Assembly: GCF_950295315.1 (NCBI RefSeq)
Contig: NW_026647648.1
Coordinates: forward strand, 17,437-81,436
Length of the DNA stretch: 64,000 bases
Reading direction: 5' to 3'
Source: Erinaceus europaeus
Lineage: Eukaryota > Chordata > Mammalia > Eulipotyphla > Erinaceidae
Shown here: positions 62,650 to 64,000 of the stretch, in pieces
Position numbering within the stretch: position 1 is the first letter of the stretch
Layout: the number at the start of each line of letters is the position of its first letter
Notes under the pieces: generated by a model
Told to the model about the DNA's origin: nothing
The model's input: only the letters and a program-made list of their open reading frames with translations
Database searches by the model: none
Made by a program: the position numbers and the translations under genes

Positions 62650-62922
62650 GGGGCCAGGTGGTACTGCACCCAGTTAAGCACACATATTACCAGCAAAAGG
62701 AATTGGGTCTGACTCCCTCCTCCCCACCTACAGGGAGGTGCTTCACTAGCAGTGAACTTCTGCAGGTGTCTGTGTTTCCTCTCTCCTTCACTATCTTCCC
62801 TTCTCTCTTAATTTATCTCTATCCTATCAAGTATAATAGAAAGGGAAAAAGACAAAATGGCCACTTGGAGCAGTGGATTTGTAGTGCTGGCACCAAGCCC
62901 CAGTGATAGCTCTGGTAGCAAA
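62650..62922 (+). mobile_element. SINE-A/B hybrid with distal module
   Basis: SINE-B-like head ('ggggggccaggtggtactgcaccc') but a SINE-A-type distal module ('cacttggagcagtggatttgtagtgctgg'). Confidence 0.75.
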
Positions 62923-63440
62923 GAAAACCAAACAAACAACAAAACAAAACAAAAACAAAAAAAACACCCCAAAACCTTGGGAAAATCAGTAAAATTCTCT
63001 ATGCTTCAGTGGAAAAAAAATAATAGCACCTCTTATAGGGGTTGGTCAGCCTGGGGTTAGTGAGATGGTCCACGCACAAATTCCTAGTATTCACACATAC
63101 ACACACACACACACACACATACACACATATACCCACGAACCAAGGCCGGCGGTTGTTGCTGGCTTCAGGGTCTGGTTCACTCCACAAAACCTGATGGGGT
63201 GGTTCCTTTGCCCATCAGCCACCTCTGATATAAGGTCACAGCTGGGAGCAAGGAAGGGCTTGGGTAGCACTGAGAGCCTGGCATGGGGTGCTGGTCATTG
63301 AAGAAAGCCTCTTGAGTTTGATATTTGGGGGGACCACATGGTCAGGAAAGCTAGGTCTATATATGTGTAGGGAGCTCCTGGTTAGGGCTTTTAAAATTAT
63401 TTATTTATTTTATTTCTGGAAGACTGTTTTCTAGAGAGTT
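62923..63440. other. unique DNA
   Basis: (CA)n at 63096-63118. Nothing else recognised. Confidence 0.35.
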
Positions 63441-63492
63441 TTTTAAATGCAAAAACACTTTTTAAAAGTGTTTTAAATGCAAAAACACTTTT
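63441..63492. repeat. 22-bp direct repeat enclosing an 11-bp-arm palindrome
   Basis: 63441-63462 equals 63471-63492 (period 30). Between them aaaacactttt (63452-63462) and aaaagtgtttt (63464-63474) are perfect inverted arms around one T. Confidence 0.95.
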
Positions 63493-63611
63493 GTAAAAAT
63501 CTGGTAATAACTGAGGTAGACATTTATCAAAGAAAGTTGAGACAACATAGGAAAGAAGTTAAAGTTCCAGTCATGATGTCACCAGTCGTGGTAACTTTTC
63601 ACTGTCTTCTG

Positions 63612-63838
63612 ATTTTTATATTTTATTTATTTTGGATAGAGATGAGAAACTGAGAGGGAAGGCATGAGAGAGAGAGAGCAAGAGCGAGAGATAGAGAGAG
63701 AGAGAGAGAGAGAGACCTGCAACACAGCTTTACTGCTAATGATGCTTTCCCCCCTGTAAGTGGGGACCAGGGGGCTTGAACTCCAGGTCCTTGTGAATTG
63801 TAATGTGTGTGCTCTACCAGGTGTACCACCACCTGGCT
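63612..63838 (-). mobile_element. SINE-B, antisense
   Basis: (GA)n 63667-63716; 'acctgcaacacagctttactgctaatgatgc'; reversed head 'gtaccaccacctggcttc'. Confidence 0.87.
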
Positions 63839-63849
63839 TCTTGTCTTCT

Positions 63850-64000
63850 AACTTTATTTATTCCCTTTTGTTGCCTTTGTTGTTTTTTATTGTTGTTGTA
63901 GTTATTGTTGTTGTTGATGTCATCATTGTTGGATAGGACAGAGAGAAATGGAGAGGGGGGAAGACAGAGGGAGAGAGAAAGATAGACACCTGCAGACCTG
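63850..64000 (-). mobile_element. SINE-A, antisense, cut by the window edge
   Basis: 'tttattcccttttgttgcctttgttg...ggataggacagagagaaatgg...cacctgcagacctg'. Confidence 0.9.

Noticed and set aside
1..64000. Bacterial or phage system, toxin-antitoxin, defence island
   Set aside because: The whole window shows mammalian repeats, CpG-island structure and no prokaryotic gene organisation. Only the 15.3-15.6 kb fragment looks foreign, and it is a eukaryotic LINE.

Overview
This window is mammalian nuclear DNA. It contains no prokaryotic genes, operons, CRISPR array or plasmid/phage functions. Its young interspersed repeats (several related tRNA-derived SINE families, an L1 with a tandem-monomer 5' UTR, and a compact ERVK-type provirus) together with old mammal-wide repeats (MIR, L2, hAT/MER5-like) suggest an insectivore. 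From memory of its SINE heads the best match is a hedgehog (Erinaceus, Eulipotyphla). That assignment is an inference and was not checked by search.

I use working names for the SINEs. SINE-A is a roughly 260-340 bp tRNA-like head with a body rich in CAA/CAACAA and sometimes a distal module around CCAGGAGCAGTGG. SINE-B is about 180-220 bp with a tRNA-like head and a CT-rich body. SINE-C is short, around a GAGCAGTGCTCTGG motif. SINE-D is short, around a CATCACTCTGGCACATG motif. SINE-E is short, around a GTCATGCATGTGACCCAGGTT motif. All carry pol III box-B-like GGTTCGA-type sequences, all are non-coding, and many are nested or flanked by target-site duplications (TSDs).

Layout: 1-4426 is L1 3' debris, SINEs and unique DNA. 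4440-12922 is one full-length but dead L1 with 13-bp TSDs; it was hit by a 2.5-kb minus-strand non-autonomous ERVK provirus (7827-10350) and by a 117-bp L1 3'-end insertion (11935-12051). 13.3-13.6 kb is an AT-rich homeodomain-motif block that looks like a conserved enhancer, and 15.34-15.60 kb carries an unusual RTE/CR1-like LINE C-terminal fragment. 16-25.5 kb is SINE-dense with a second enhancer-like block at 22.64-22.88 kb. 25.5-34.3 kb is almost SINE-free, with another enhancer-like block (25.8-26.13 kb) and a large CpG island (31.1-33.6 kb). 34.3-64 kb is SINE-dense again, with copies of a further retroposon family (T), old L1/L2/MIR relics, microsatellites and two weaker enhancer-like blocks (42.77-42.93 and 55.97-56.17 kb).

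The only host-gene evidence is the CpG island. It shows two strong minus-strand splice donors (at 33167 and 32373), which fits alternative non-coding or short-coding first exons of a developmental gene transcribed right to left, with large introns and scattered enhancers. I found no convincing protein-coding exon and could not name the gene. Most long open frames here are repeats or GC-rich non-coding sequence.
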